From a virus: a DNA stretch of 36,988 bases. The notes beneath the pieces are model-generated. The model made no database searches. It saw nothing but the letters and a program-made list of their open reading frames with translations, and was not told the DNA's origin. Shown in pieces: positions 1 through 6,007 of this stretch; the stretch's first letter is position 1; each line of letters starts with the position of its first letter. The DNA is taken from IMG/VR virus record IMGVR_UViG_3300036845_000699, positions 1 through 36,988 of that record. The stretch is one strand, 5' to 3'. Both the position numbers and the translations under genes were made by a program.

Positions 1-100
1 CGATCGATTCGATTAAGAACCGATCGATCGATCGATTGACAAAACCTGATCGATCGACGGAAACTGCAGGGCAGAAGATCTTCGAGGAACTGATCGATCG
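1..100. repeat. Cluster of GATC / CGATCGAT sites
   Basis: The first 100 bases hold about nine GATC sites, mostly in runs of CGATCGAT (1-8, 21-36, 48-59, 91-99). About 0.4 would be expected by chance. Within the reading frame of the first ORF they encode repeated I-D-R and D-R-S residues. The cluster may be a protein-binding or methylation-sensitive site, or only a low-complexity coding repeat. Its position at the window edge prevents a decision. Confidence 0.7.
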
Positions 101-554
101 AGCGCTCAACGCGCAACCGAAATTCTTTGACAGGCGAGCAATCGAGGAAACCCGGCGAGCGGTCTACGGGTACCAGATGAAATTCGGGGCGCATGACAAA
201 AGCAACCCGCCCCCGCCCCCTGATGACAAGATCATTTCGCAGATGCTCGCGACGACGAGCGTCGCTCGCATACAGAACCTAATCGATGGCTTCATGTGCG
301 AAAAGCCAAACCCGCCAACGCCGGGAGAAAAACCGGCATGGTGGGTGTCGACAATCCTGCAACGGGTGCACGGCGTCGCACCGGAAACCCTTAACGAACG
401 CAGAAAAGAGCACAGGCTGCAGATCGAGCGCGACCGCGGCCGGAGCCTCACCGGCGAGCAACAGCCACTCATTGACGACCAAAACCCTGATCCGCAGTTC
501 GCCAGCGGTCTGGTGGGTGAAGTACTGCAGAAACGGAAAGGCAAAGGACTCTGA
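36..554 (+). CDS. Hypothetical phage protein, possibly 5' partial
   Basis: I do not recognise this 172-residue protein. The TTG at 36 is the first usable start, but the frame is open upstream to base 1 and no Shine-Dalgarno sequence precedes the TTG, so the true start may lie outside the window. The protein is soluble-looking and charged, with a run of five prolines near residues 58-62, a Trp-Trp pair near residue 101 and a basic, Glu/Gln-rich C-terminus. Such mixed helical proteins often sit in phage replication or early regions, but no motif supports a function. The next gene starts 5 bases after its stop. Confidence 0.6.
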   Translation: MTKPDRSTETAGQKIFEELIDRALNAQPKFFDRRAIEETRRAVYGYQMKFGAHDKSNPPPPPDDKIISQMLATTSVARIQNLIDGFMCEKPNPPTPGEKPAWWVSTILQRVHGVAPETLNERRKEHRLQIERDRGRSLTGEQQPLIDDQNPDPQFASGLVGEVLQKRKGKGL

Positions 555-559
555 ACAGC

Positions 560-874
560 ATGACGAAACCCCGAAATCGCCTCGGGCAACCGCCAGCGAG
601 TGGGGTGGCAAGCCCCTGGAGACGCATCCTGACCGATGCCGAGGTTGTCTTATACCGCGAACTCCGCCGGCGCGGCCGAGCGGGCGTTCTGTGGGCGGAT
701 CAGGGGCATCTGTATTACGCCGCGGCGCCCAGTTCGACCGGCTACTACCAGCTGGCCGACGCGGCGCCCATCACAGCAGGCGCATTTCTTGAAATTCTGA
801 ACGGCATTGCGGCCCAGCCTGAGCGGATGGCGCCGCGTGCGGAAAAACGGCAAAGCCGCCGGAGGGTTGCATGA
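560..874 (+). CDS. Hypothetical protein, 104 aa
   Basis: Unrecognised small protein. It has an Arg-rich N-terminus, a central part rich in Tyr and Ala (residues 45-75) that could form a small alpha/beta domain, and a strongly basic C-terminus ending in Arg-Arg-Arg-Val-Ala. No membrane segment or cysteine pair is seen. AAAGGA lies about 11 bases before the ATG. The stop codon overlaps the ATG of a ten-codon ORF (871-903), which itself overlaps the next gene, suggesting translational coupling through the junction. Confidence 0.6.
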   Translation: MTKPRNRLGQPPASGVASPWRRILTDAEVVLYRELRRRGRAGVLWADQGHLYYAAAPSSTGYYQLADAAPITAGAFLEILNGIAAQPERMAPRAEKRQSRRRVA

Positions 875-903
875 GCCACCGAAGGGAGGCGACAAAAAAA
901 TGA
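871..903 (+). CDS. Ten-codon bridging ORF ending in an A7 run
   Basis: ATG 871-873 overlaps the upstream stop (ATGA). The peptide is MSHRREATKK, and its TGA (901-903) overlaps the next ATG at 900. GGAGGG lies 4 bases before this ATG, and GGGAGG inside the ORF serves as Shine-Dalgarno for the next gene. The ORF ends in A AAA AAA TGA, where a -1 slip would enter the next gene's frame. It may act only as a ribosome relay; expression as a peptide is unproven. Confidence 0.35.
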   Translation: MSHRREATKK

Positions 904-1148
904 GCTGCCCGTTTTACGCTGTCGCACTCGTGCTGCCGCACGATGGATCGGGCGCTGTGCTTATCCCGATAGGCGGCAACCGCTGCGGTCTTGTCACTTC
1001 GGCGCACGCGCCCTGCGCGATGGAAATGGAGGGCCACGCGCCCGACTGGATTGCGTGTCCCCGGAACCCGGATAACGTCGGGTGGGGCATCCCGCGCGCG
1101 GCGCGCGGCGCATTTGGCACTGTGCAGCGGGATCAGGAGGATTCATGA
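900..1148 (+). CDS. Hypothetical Cys-containing protein, 82 aa
   Basis: Unrecognised. The ATG at 900 is chosen over an upstream in-frame start because GGGAGG lies 10-15 bases before it and because it overlaps the stop of the ten-codon ORF. Four cysteines (near residues 3, 29, 39 and 53) are spaced irregularly and could bind metal, but there is no CxxC pair. The N-terminal half is beta-rich and moderately hydrophobic. The gene ends in AGGAGGATTCATGA, which provides the Shine-Dalgarno and overlapping start of the next gene. Confidence 0.6.
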   Translation: MSCPFYAVALVLPHDGSGAVLIPIGGNRCGLVTSAHAPCAMEMEGHAPDWIACPRNPDNVGWGIPRAARGAFGTVQRDQEDS

Positions 1149-1405
1149 GCAGATTCGTTGACGTTTCGAAGCCGAAAACGCTGCTGCGGATCGACGAGCT
1201 TTACGCGTTCATCGCGCAGGACGCCGACGGCGAAGGGCTGCCGGCGTTTCAGAGCCGCGGGCTCATGCTGCCGATGGTTTGCGCGGACAAGGCGCGGGTC
1301 GACTCGTTGCGCGAGGTGGCCCGAAAGATCGCGCGCGAAACCGGCAATAAAATTACGCTCTGCCGCTTCAGCCTGCGCGAGGAGATCGAGGTAATCGAGC
1401 CATGA
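1145..1405 (+). CDS. Small protein related to its downstream neighbour, 86 aa
   Basis: Unrecognised family. The start at 1145 is supported by AGGAGG 5 bases upstream and a 4-base ATGA overlap. The whole protein resembles the C-terminal half of the 1402-1890 product: both contain E-L-[YF]-A-[FW]-I near the start of the shared part, an acidic loop (DADGEG / DEYGSG), a hydrophobic strand, a helix, then G-[NK]-K-I-[TY]-L-C-R-F. This looks like a tandem duplication, with the second copy gaining an N-terminal extension. The shared domain has a strand-helix-strand layout and no recognisable active site. Confidence 0.65.
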   Translation: MSRFVDVSKPKTLLRIDELYAFIAQDADGEGLPAFQSRGLMLPMVCADKARVDSLREVARKIARETGNKITLCRFSLREEIEVIEP

Positions 1406-1890
1406 GTACGCCCGCGTTCGATTTTTCGCAACTGCTCGAGAAGGCGGCGCGGATCCGCGATCATGCAGACAGTATTTTCGTGCGCGAGCGGATCGAGGAG
1501 GGCCGCTACGACAATGTGGCGTTGACGGAGCTGCCCGCGGAACTGGCGATCGGGCATGTGCTGCGGCTGCTGGGCCTGTCGGGCGGGGTCGCTCGAACGA
1601 ACGACACGCCGGAACGCCTGCAATCGGTCGAGCTATTCGCGTGGATCGGCGAAGATGAGTACGGCTCGGGTGAGATCGGCCTGAAGCAGGCGCGGATGCC
1701 GGCGGGTTATATCCCGCTGGTTGTGATCAAAGGCCCCGGCACCGCCGAACACGGCGCCAAACTGTTCGGGGATGAGCTGCAGGATGCGCTGAATACCCAG
1801 GCCGTGCACTACGGTAAAAAGATCTACCTTTGCCGGTTCCGGTTCGCCGAAGTGCTCTGCTCGACGCCCGAAGGCGAGGCGCTCAAATGA
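1402..1890 (+). CDS. Paralog of upstream gene with N-terminal extension, 162 aa
   Basis: ATGA overlaps link this gene to both neighbours. Residues 1-70 are a helical, charged extension not found in the upstream paralog. Residues 75-155 repeat the domain of the 1145 gene (ELFAWIGEDEYGSG, then a helix, then GKKIYLCRF). The function is unknown. Two tandem copies suggest a homodimer-like or paired role, or simply recent duplication. There are no signal or membrane segments. Confidence 0.65.
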   Translation: MSTPAFDFSQLLEKAARIRDHADSIFVRERIEEGRYDNVALTELPAELAIGHVLRLLGLSGGVARTNDTPERLQSVELFAWIGEDEYGSGEIGLKQARMPAGYIPLVVIKGPGTAEHGAKLFGDELQDALNTQAVHYGKKIYLCRFRFAEVLCSTPEGEALK

Positions 1891-2090
1891 GCATGAAACG
1901 CGAAAACGGGCGCGTCGTGATCGAGATCGAGGAGGGCCAGTTCGCGCTGCTGCTGCTGGCGCTGGGCATCGCGACAGGCAACGCAGGTCAAAGCGACTTC
2001 GCAGCGGCTTTCCTGCGCCTGGCGAACACAATCAACGAAGGCAATCCGGACTGGACGCCGTACAAGCTGCCGGCGGAAACAGCAACATGA
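1887..2090 (+). CDS. Hypothetical protein, 67 aa
   Basis: Unrecognised. The ATG at 1887 overlaps the previous stop; a second ATG two codons later (M-S-M) could also serve. After a basic start the sequence has a beta-strand (VVIEIEEG), then an Ala/Leu-rich helix with four consecutive leucines near residues 22-25, then a second helix. The hydrophobic stretch is short and contains Gln and Gly, so a membrane segment is unlikely. The stop overlaps the next ATG (ATGA). Confidence 0.55.
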   Translation: MSMKRENGRVVIEIEEGQFALLLLALGIATGNAGQSDFAAAFLRLANTINEGNPDWTPYKLPAETAT

Positions 2091-2557
2091 GCACAAAAAA
2101 ACCGGTTTACATGGAAACCACTGAGATCCCTGCGGAGCGCACCGCAGCCGAGGTCTCGAGCTGTCTCGTGCAGGCGGGCGCCACGTCGGTATCAACCAAC
2201 TGGGACGGCGGGAAGATTGTCGGCCTCGCCTGGACCATGCGCGTCGGCCCGGGGGATATCCAGTTCAAGATGCCCGCGAGGGTGCAGCCGGTCTATCAGC
2301 TTCTGCTGAAAAGGCGCAGCGACCGCTTTCCCAACGACGAAACAAAGGCGCGCATCCTGGAGCAGGCCGAGCGCGTTGCCTGGCGGCAATTGCTGCGATG
2401 GGTACAGGCGCAACTGGCGATGATCGAGGTCGGGATGGCCAAGAACGCCGAGGTCTTCATGTCGTATATCCAGCGGGAAGACGGGCTTACGTTTTTCGAG
2501 TACTTCGAGAACAAACAGCTCGCGCTGCCGCCTGCGGCGGGCGAAAAGGCGAACTGA
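2087..2557 (+). CDS. Conserved phage protein of unknown function, 156 aa
   Basis: From memory this pattern matches a family found in many phages and prophages: an N-terminal Y-x-x-T-T-E-I-P-A-x-x-T-A-A-E segment, then a 'Q-A-G-A-T-S-V' strand, then a long helix with V-A-W-R-Q-L-L-R-W-V-[QE]-A-Q-L-A-[ML]-I-E near residues 99-116. It has an alpha/beta fold and no catalytic motif known to me. Relatives often lie among early or nucleic-acid genes, so a DNA-related role is possible but not shown. The start overlaps the previous stop by ATGA. Confidence 0.7.
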   Translation: MSTKKPVYMETTEIPAERTAAEVSSCLVQAGATSVSTNWDGGKIVGLAWTMRVGPGDIQFKMPARVQPVYQLLLKRRSDRFPNDETKARILEQAERVAWRQLLRWVQAQLAMIEVGMAKNAEVFMSYIQREDGLTFFEYFENKQLALPPAAGEKAN

Positions 2558-2559
2558 TT

Positions 2560-2592
2560 GTGTTTCACGATAAACAGCCTGGTGAACCATGA
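2560..2592 (+). CDS. Ten-codon bridging ORF with GTG start
   Basis: A GTG at 2560, two bases after the previous stop, opens a ten-residue frame (FHDKQPGEP after the start) whose TGA (2590-2592) overlaps the next ATG at 2589. There is no clear Shine-Dalgarno sequence. Its interest is that it spans the whole gap between two genes, as at several other junctions in this window. It may be a reinitiation relay or chance. Confidence 0.25.
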   Translation: MFHDKQPGEP

Positions 2593-2879
2593 GCCATTCG
2601 CACTCGAAGCGGGTCAGGATAATCGTTCGCGGCTTCATTCGCGGCGCGAAACAGTTCGAGGAGCGACACTCTGTCGATGACGGCACCGACCAGATCGAAC
2701 GTCTCGCCGAGAGGCACGCGCTTGCGTTGCTGGCGCTGCCGGGCGGCGAAAACCACATGATCGAGATCGAATTCCCGGACGAGGCGGATCCGCTCCAACG
2801 GTTCTTCCGGATTGGCACTTCGCCGGACGGAATGGTTAATCCGATTGCCGTCAGAATTCCGCGCGAAGAGGCGAACTGA
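2589..2879 (+). CDS. Hypothetical acidic protein, 96 aa
   Basis: Unrecognised. After a basic N-terminal strand (residues 8-16), the middle is a charged helix with H and E residues. A strand-forming stretch (HMIEIEFPDEADPLQRFFR) follows, and the end is I-A-V-R-I-P. It looks like a small soluble alpha/beta protein. TGG TGA ACC precedes the start with only a weak GGTGA Shine-Dalgarno, so coupling from the overlapping short ORF may matter. The stop is followed immediately by ATGCATAAA. Confidence 0.6.
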   Translation: MSHSHSKRVRIIVRGFIRGAKQFEERHSVDDGTDQIERLAERHALALLALPGGENHMIEIEFPDEADPLQRFFRIGTSPDGMVNPIAVRIPREEAN

Positions 2880-2968
2880 ATGCATAAATCCGGTACCGGC
2901 GCACCTGCGCAGAACCTTCGAAGCGAGACTATTCAGAGCACTGCGAAGGTGCTAGGATAGCCGCTTAC
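2880..2968 (+). promoter_or_regulatory. Intergenic stretch with inverted repeat and 26-codon ORF
   Basis: This is the first real gap in the left gene string. It contains ACCTTCG and CGAAGGT as a 7-base inverted repeat separated by about 24 bases, followed by GGTGCTAGGATAG, which resembles an extended -10 box. A 26-codon ORF (ATG 2880, TAG 2958-2960) also runs through it, beginning ATGCATAAA as two later starts do (28261 and 28280). It could be the promoter and operator of the DNA-binding gene at 2969. Confidence 0.35.
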
Positions 2969-3601
2969 ATGCTCCGGTCAATCAACCCGCAGGACGAAGA
3001 AAAACCCGCAACGATGTCGAAAGCCGAGGTCTGCCAGTACCTCGGAAAGTCCAAACGAACGATCGACAGCTACATGGCGAGCGGCCGTCTCGCCGTCCGG
3101 TTCTTTCACGGCAAGAATGGCAGGCAATCGATCTTCGATCGCGACAACGTGGATCGGCTCAAGGCGGAACTCGAAACGCCGATGGTGCGGCTGACGCCGG
3201 ATCCCTCGGTTCCGAGCGGCGGCCGCGGCGCGTGGCGAGACCAGCTCGTGCCGATGAATGAGTACGGGGAGCGTAAAGCCGCGCAGCTGGCCGCCGCGCC
3301 CGCACCGGGCGAAACGGCCGCGCTATCACTTAACAAGAATGGCTTGTCAAGTGATCCGTTCGCCGGGCTGGCGGTGCATCTCGCGGCGCTTGCACGGGCG
3401 TACCCCGCGCCGGCGGCCGAACCGCCGCGCGTGAAACCCTGGCTGACGCTCGACGAAGCAGTGGCATTCAGCGGGCTCACCGCGCGCTGGCTGCTCGAGC
3501 AGGCGAAATCAGACAAACCGCTGGTGACGGTGCGCGAGATGGGCCGCGGCGCGCGCGGCGGCCGCTGGCGGTTCTTCCGCGGCGATCTGGTGAAGGGATA
3601 A
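2969..3601 (+). CDS. DNA-binding protein with two helix-turn-helix-like ends
   Basis: The 210-residue product has an excisionase/MerR-like winged helix at residues 15-68 (MSKAEVCQYLGKSKRTIDSY, then a basic wing with R-Q-S-I-F-D-R-D-N-V). A Pro/Ala-rich linker follows, and a second similar unit lies at residues 157-210 (LTLDEAVAFSGLTARWLLEQ, wing with R-G-G-R-W-R-F-F-R). Each unit ends in a short strand and helix, as in HTH_17-type domains. It may be a regulator or terminase-like DNA binder. ATG 2969 has AGGA 11 bases upstream; ATG 3014 is an alternative. The linker DNA holds a strong hairpin (3325-3355). The stop overlaps the next ATG (TAATG). Confidence 0.7.
   Translation: MLRSINPQDEEKPATMSKAEVCQYLGKSKRTIDSYMASGRLAVRFFHGKNGRQSIFDRDNVDRLKAELETPMVRLTPDPSVPSGGRGAWRDQLVPMNEYGERKAAQLAAAPAPGETAALSLNKNGLSSDPFAGLAVHLAALARAYPAPAAEPPRVKPWLTLDEAVAFSGLTARWLLEQAKSDKPLVTVREMGRGARGGRWRFFRGDLVKG
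3325..3355. repeat. 13-base inverted repeat inside the 2969 gene
   Basis: ATCACTTAACAAG (3325-3337) and CTTGTCAAGTGAT (3343-3355) pair with one mismatch around the loop AATGG. The segment is AT-rich in an otherwise GC-rich gene and encodes the linker (about residues 119-129) between the two DNA-binding-like units. It shares ACTTAAC with the hairpin at 8140-8170. It could be an operator or an mRNA hairpin. No T-run follows, so a standard terminator is unlikely. Confidence 0.7.
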
Positions 3602-4056
3602 TGGCCTCTCGCGTGGACGAACCGCCGGTCGCGTCCCGGGACACAACCCCTGGACTCATGGACAGGTTTTCGGTTTTCGATGGATGGGGCAAATGTCCGG
3701 ATATCGCGGACCAGATACCACCGGGAGAGGACATCACAGACTGGCTGCCGGCGCACGAGTGGCACAACTACGACTGCATCGGCGAGTGCACGGGGCTGAA
3801 AGTCTTCCAGTACCAGGAAACCGGGCCGTACCTCGTCGAATTTTCGTCCTTCGCTTACTGGCACTGGGTCTGGTGCGACGATTGGCCGTCCATGATGGAA
3901 CTTTACGCCCGATGGAGTCCGATTGTCGCCGGGCAGCTGCTCACGCAGTTGGTCGAAGAACTTGAACCCGTCTTCACAGCGGCGAAGGATACCGATGCAT
4001 GGCGCGACCACCTGCGCGCCCAAAGGCAGCGGAGGGCTGCGAAGGGGGCGACATGA
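3601..4056 (+). CDS. Hypothetical acidic, Trp-rich protein, 151 aa
   Basis: Unrecognised. The ATG overlaps the previous TAA. The protein is acidic and unusually rich in aromatics: DGWGKCP near residue 28, then W-H-N-Y-D-C-I-G-E-C, then YWHWVWCDDW near residues 80-89. Four cysteines (including the C-x3-C-like pair and the WCDDW cysteine) could bind a metal. The C-terminal third is a charged helix ending in a basic tail. An enzyme or an anti-defence protein cannot be excluded, but nothing identifies one. Confidence 0.6.
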   Translation: MASRVDEPPVASRDTTPGLMDRFSVFDGWGKCPDIADQIPPGEDITDWLPAHEWHNYDCIGECTGLKVFQYQETGPYLVEFSSFAYWHWVWCDDWPSMMELYARWSPIVAGQLLTQLVEELEPVFTAAKDTDAWRDHLRAQRQRRAAKGAT

Positions 4057-4334
4057 ATATCGACGACAACCCCGGATTCTATCCTTCGGTCGAAGAAGCT
4101 CTCGCGGACCTGAGCGAAGTTCTGCCGATGTTGCGGGACGCGCTGCGGCTCGGGCGTGAACGCAATCCGGCGGTGTACGATCAGGCGGAAAAACTGGTGC
4201 GGTTTTTTGAAAGCGGGGAACTGGAAAAAGCTCTCCGCAGAGTGGCGGCACCGGACGGCACGGTCCGCTTCCGTTTCGATCGCGATGCTCTCGAATTTCT
4301 TCGCAATGCCCCTGGTCGGGTCAACGCGTTGTAA
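4053..4334 (+). CDS. Hypothetical helical protein, 93 aa
   Basis: Unrecognised. The ATG at 4053 overlaps the previous stop (ATGA) and has GAAGGGGG about 6 bases upstream, which decides it against an earlier in-frame ATG. The product is acidic at the N-terminus and mostly helical (VEEALADLSEVLPMLRDALRL), and ends with F-R-F-D-R-D-A-L-E-F-L. No cysteines or membrane segments. It is the last gene of the left string before a short gap. Confidence 0.6.
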   Translation: MNIDDNPGFYPSVEEALADLSEVLPMLRDALRLGRERNPAVYDQAEKLVRFFESGELEKALRRVAAPDGTVRFRFDRDALEFLRNAPGRVNAL

Positions 4335-4406
4335 TAAACTGCGTCGTTTTATTCCACTATCCTGTGGAAAAGTGCCAGAATTCGGGGTGAGAGGAAGCTC
4401 CGCAAA
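4335..4406 (+). promoter_or_regulatory. AT-rich gap before the packaging genes
   Basis: The 72-base gap is AT-richer than its surroundings. It contains TTCCAC-tatcct-GTGGAA, a perfect 6-base inverted repeat, preceded by TTTTAT and followed by AAAAG. AGGAAG near 4392 is a Shine-Dalgarno for the GTG at 4407. A promoter or operator for the packaging genes is plausible. The hairpin has no T-run and is a poor terminator candidate. Confidence 0.35.
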
Positions 4407-4475
4407 GTGAAGTTTCAAACGCCGTATGGGCTGAAACCCGCGGCCCGCTTGCTCGCGGAGCGAGGGCGCGTTTGA
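4407..4475 (+). CDS. Small ORF (22 aa) coupled to the small terminase
   Basis: GTG 4407 follows AGGAAG by about 10 bases and encodes KFQTPYGLKPAARLLAERG plus two residues, a plausible amphipathic basic peptide. Its TGA (4473-4475) overlaps the TTG start of the next gene (TTGA). Both ends of the ORF lie in the 15-base inverted repeat 4408-4482. It could be a leader controlling translation of the small terminase, or a real small phage protein. No family is recognised. Confidence 0.45.
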   Translation: MKFQTPYGLKPAARLLAERGRV

Positions 4476-4482
4476 AACTTCA
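4408..4482. repeat. 15-base perfect inverted repeat over terminase start
   Basis: TGAAGTTTCAAACGC at 4408-4422 is the exact reverse complement of GCGTTTGAAACTTCA at 4468-4482, 45 bases apart. The right arm contains the TTG start of the small terminase (4472) and the stop of the 22-codon ORF. The left arm begins at the start of that ORF. In mRNA it could hide the terminase start; in DNA it could be a binding site for the terminase or a regulator. Confidence 0.8.
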
Positions 4483-5011
4483 GGTGATTCCCCGCTCTGC
4501 CAGGAAGGCCGCCCCGCCGGCCACGAAGAAAAAACCCCCCACGAAGAAAAAGGCCGCTGCGAAGAAAAAGGCCGCTGCAAAGAAAAAGACCGGGCGCGGC
4601 GGCCGCCGCCCCGGCGCCGGTCAGCCGCCGTTTGAACCGTCCGAAACTGACCGCGAGACCGTAAGAATCATGGTCGCCTGCGGGACCGCGCAAGCGGATA
4701 TGGCGGCCTGTCTCGGCGATCGCGGCATCGATCCCGCGACGCTGCGGAAGCATTTCGCCTACGAACTCGCGACGGGGAAGACGCAGATCGATACCCTTTG
4801 CGGCTCGGGGATTGTGCGCGCGATGCACCGCGGCGAACCGTGGGCGCTGCGCTACTATTCGTCGGCCAAGATGGGGTGGAACGACCGATCCCGGGCACCC
4901 GATGAAGCTGCTGCGCCGGGTCAGGTACTCTGGGACGAATTCGTCCGAATTTACCGCGGGAGAGATCAGGCAGAGACGACGCAGGAGGGCGGGCTTGCAG
5001 CTGGCAACTGA
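4472..5011 (+). CDS. Small-terminase-like DNA-binding protein
   Basis: The 179-residue product lies just before the sigma and large terminase genes. Residues 15-42 are a lysine-rich tail (repeats of KKKAAA) like those of histone-like DNA binders. Residues 43-140 match the layout of phage HTH packaging proteins: G-R-R-P-G-A-G-Q-P-P-F-E-P, then a helix-turn-helix (ADMAACLGDRGIDPATLRKH), then a helix with Y-Y-S-S-A-K-M-G-W-N-D. Small terminases recognise the phage packaging site and load the large subunit. The TTG start at 4472 is supported by TTGA overlap with the 22-codon ORF and GAGGG about 6 bases upstream; GTG 4484 is an alternative. Family assignment is by pattern and position. Confidence 0.65.
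   Translation: MKLQVIPRSARKAAPPATKKKPPTKKKAAAKKKAAAKKKTGRGGRRPGAGQPPFEPSETDRETVRIMVACGTAQADMAACLGDRGIDPATLRKHFAYELATGKTQIDTLCGSGIVRAMHRGEPWALRYYSSAKMGWNDRSRAPDEAAAPGQVLWDEFVRIYRGRDQAETTQEGGLAAGN
4543..4578 (+). repeat. Two exact 18-base tandem repeats (Lys-rich tail)
   Basis: GAAGAAAAAGGCCGCTGC occurs at 4543-4560 and again at 4561-4578, with a third imperfect partial copy after it. It encodes the KKKAAA repeats of the small-terminase-like protein. As an in-frame repeat it can expand or contract without breaking the gene. Confidence 0.85.
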
Positions 5012-5642
5012 GTTGTGGGATTCGTGGGTGTCTCAGCGACGCCAATCGAATCATGCGCTTAGGAGCAAAAGGCTATCCGCGGCAGGAAAACGGGGCAGCT
5101 GGCGGCGCTGGCACCGCGAAGCGGCCATCCAGGAGCGCATGCCGGAAGTGGCGCGGATCGCGCGCCGGGTGCTCAATTTGTTCACGCATCGGGTCGATTC
5201 CGAAGACCTGCTGCAGGCGGGCTACGTGGGGCTCGTGTCGGCTGCGAACACCTACCATCCGGCCGTCGGCAGTTTCGCGCCGTATGCGTACTGGCGGGTG
5301 CGCGGCGAGATGATCGACTCGCAGAAGCGGCGGGCATTCCGCGAGCAGTTGAACGTATCGCTGCAGGCGATCGCGGATGCAAACGACGGCTGGCTGCCGC
5401 CGGCGCTCGATCGCGACCCGGCCGTGCTGCCGGATGAAGCCGCGGCGCGGGCCCAGGCCCTCCGCCGTCTCTCCCGCGCGATCGAGGCGCTGCCCTCGGC
5501 CGAGCGGCGGGTCTTCGAGGCGCATCTCGAAGGACGGTCGCTGGCCGCGACGGCACGGGAGACGGGGCAGTCGCTCGCGTGGACGCGGGCGGTGCTGGCC
5601 GAGGCGCGGGAGTCGGTGGCCGCGGTGGTGCGGGGCGGATGA
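4995..5642 (+). CDS. Sigma-70-family RNA polymerase sigma factor
   Basis: The 215-residue protein has sigma region 2 at about residues 50-115 (V-D-S-E-D-L-L-Q-A-G-Y-V-G-L, then Y-H-P-A-V-G-S-F-A-P-Y-A-Y-W-R-V-R-G-E-M-I-D) and region 4 at about 158-211 (A-I-E-A-L-P-S-A-E-R-R-V-F, then a helix-turn-helix). Region 1.1 and most of region 3 are missing, as in FliA-like alternative sigmas. It would bind host RNA polymerase core and direct it to phage promoters. TTG 4995 is chosen because GGAGG ends 6 bases before it; it overlaps the small terminase by 17 bases. The stop overlaps the next ATG. A sigma gene between the two terminase genes suggests timing control of late genes. Confidence 0.85.
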   Translation: MQLATELWDSWVSQRRQSNHALRSKRLSAAGKRGSWRRWHREAAIQERMPEVARIARRVLNLFTHRVDSEDLLQAGYVGLVSAANTYHPAVGSFAPYAYWRVRGEMIDSQKRRAFREQLNVSLQAIADANDGWLPPALDRDPAVLPDEAAARAQALRRLSRAIEALPSAERRVFEAHLEGRSLAATARETGQSLAWTRAVLAEARESVAAVVRGG

Positions 5643-6007
5643 CAAATCTCTGTCTGAACTGCAACAAAGACTATGACGACGCGCGTTGCTCAACCATTTG
5701 CCCGCACAGCGAATTTTTGACGGTCGAGGAAGCCAAACAGAAAGATCTCGCGTTTACCCTGCTCGGTAAGCGTGTGTACTTCGCGCACCGACCTGCAGGC
5801 GTTGAGCCCGTCCGCGTTCAAGCGGTGTCGCGTGACGGCATGATTGAGATCGCCGGTTTTGTCGGGGAATTCGCGCCGCATCTGTTCGTACTTGCAGAGG
5901 AGGATCCATTCCCAGCGATTACCTGCGAATGCGGCGAAGTATGGACGCAGGAGATGCACACAGTTTGCCCGAAATGCGCGAGTTGGCCGAGGTCACCCGC
6001 ACTGTGA
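5639..6007 (+). CDS. Zinc-binding protein, paralog of the 13191 gene
   Basis: ATGA overlap with the sigma gene. The 122-residue product starts with a CLNC motif, then Y-D-D-A-R-C-S-T-I-C-P-H, a probable zinc site, followed by a beta-rich domain ending in F-A-P-H-L-F-V-L-A. All of this is shared with the minus-strand gene at 13191. Unlike the paralog it continues into a second zinc ribbon (ITCECG, then VCPKC) near residues 99-117. This tail is read in another frame over the start of the large terminase gene (5929-6007). Its function is unknown; being next to sigma and terminase suggests a nucleic-acid or polymerase partner. Confidence 0.7.
   Translation: MTNLCLNCNKDYDDARCSTICPHSEFLTVEEAKQKDLAFTLLGKRVYFAHRPAGVEPVRVQAVSRDGMIEIAGFVGEFAPHLFVLAEEDPFPAITCECGEVWTQEMHTVCPKCASWPRSPAL

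Noticed and set aside
4408-4482. Rho-independent terminator before the terminase genes
   Set aside because: The arms are 45 bases apart and no T-run follows; the repeat overlaps coding starts.
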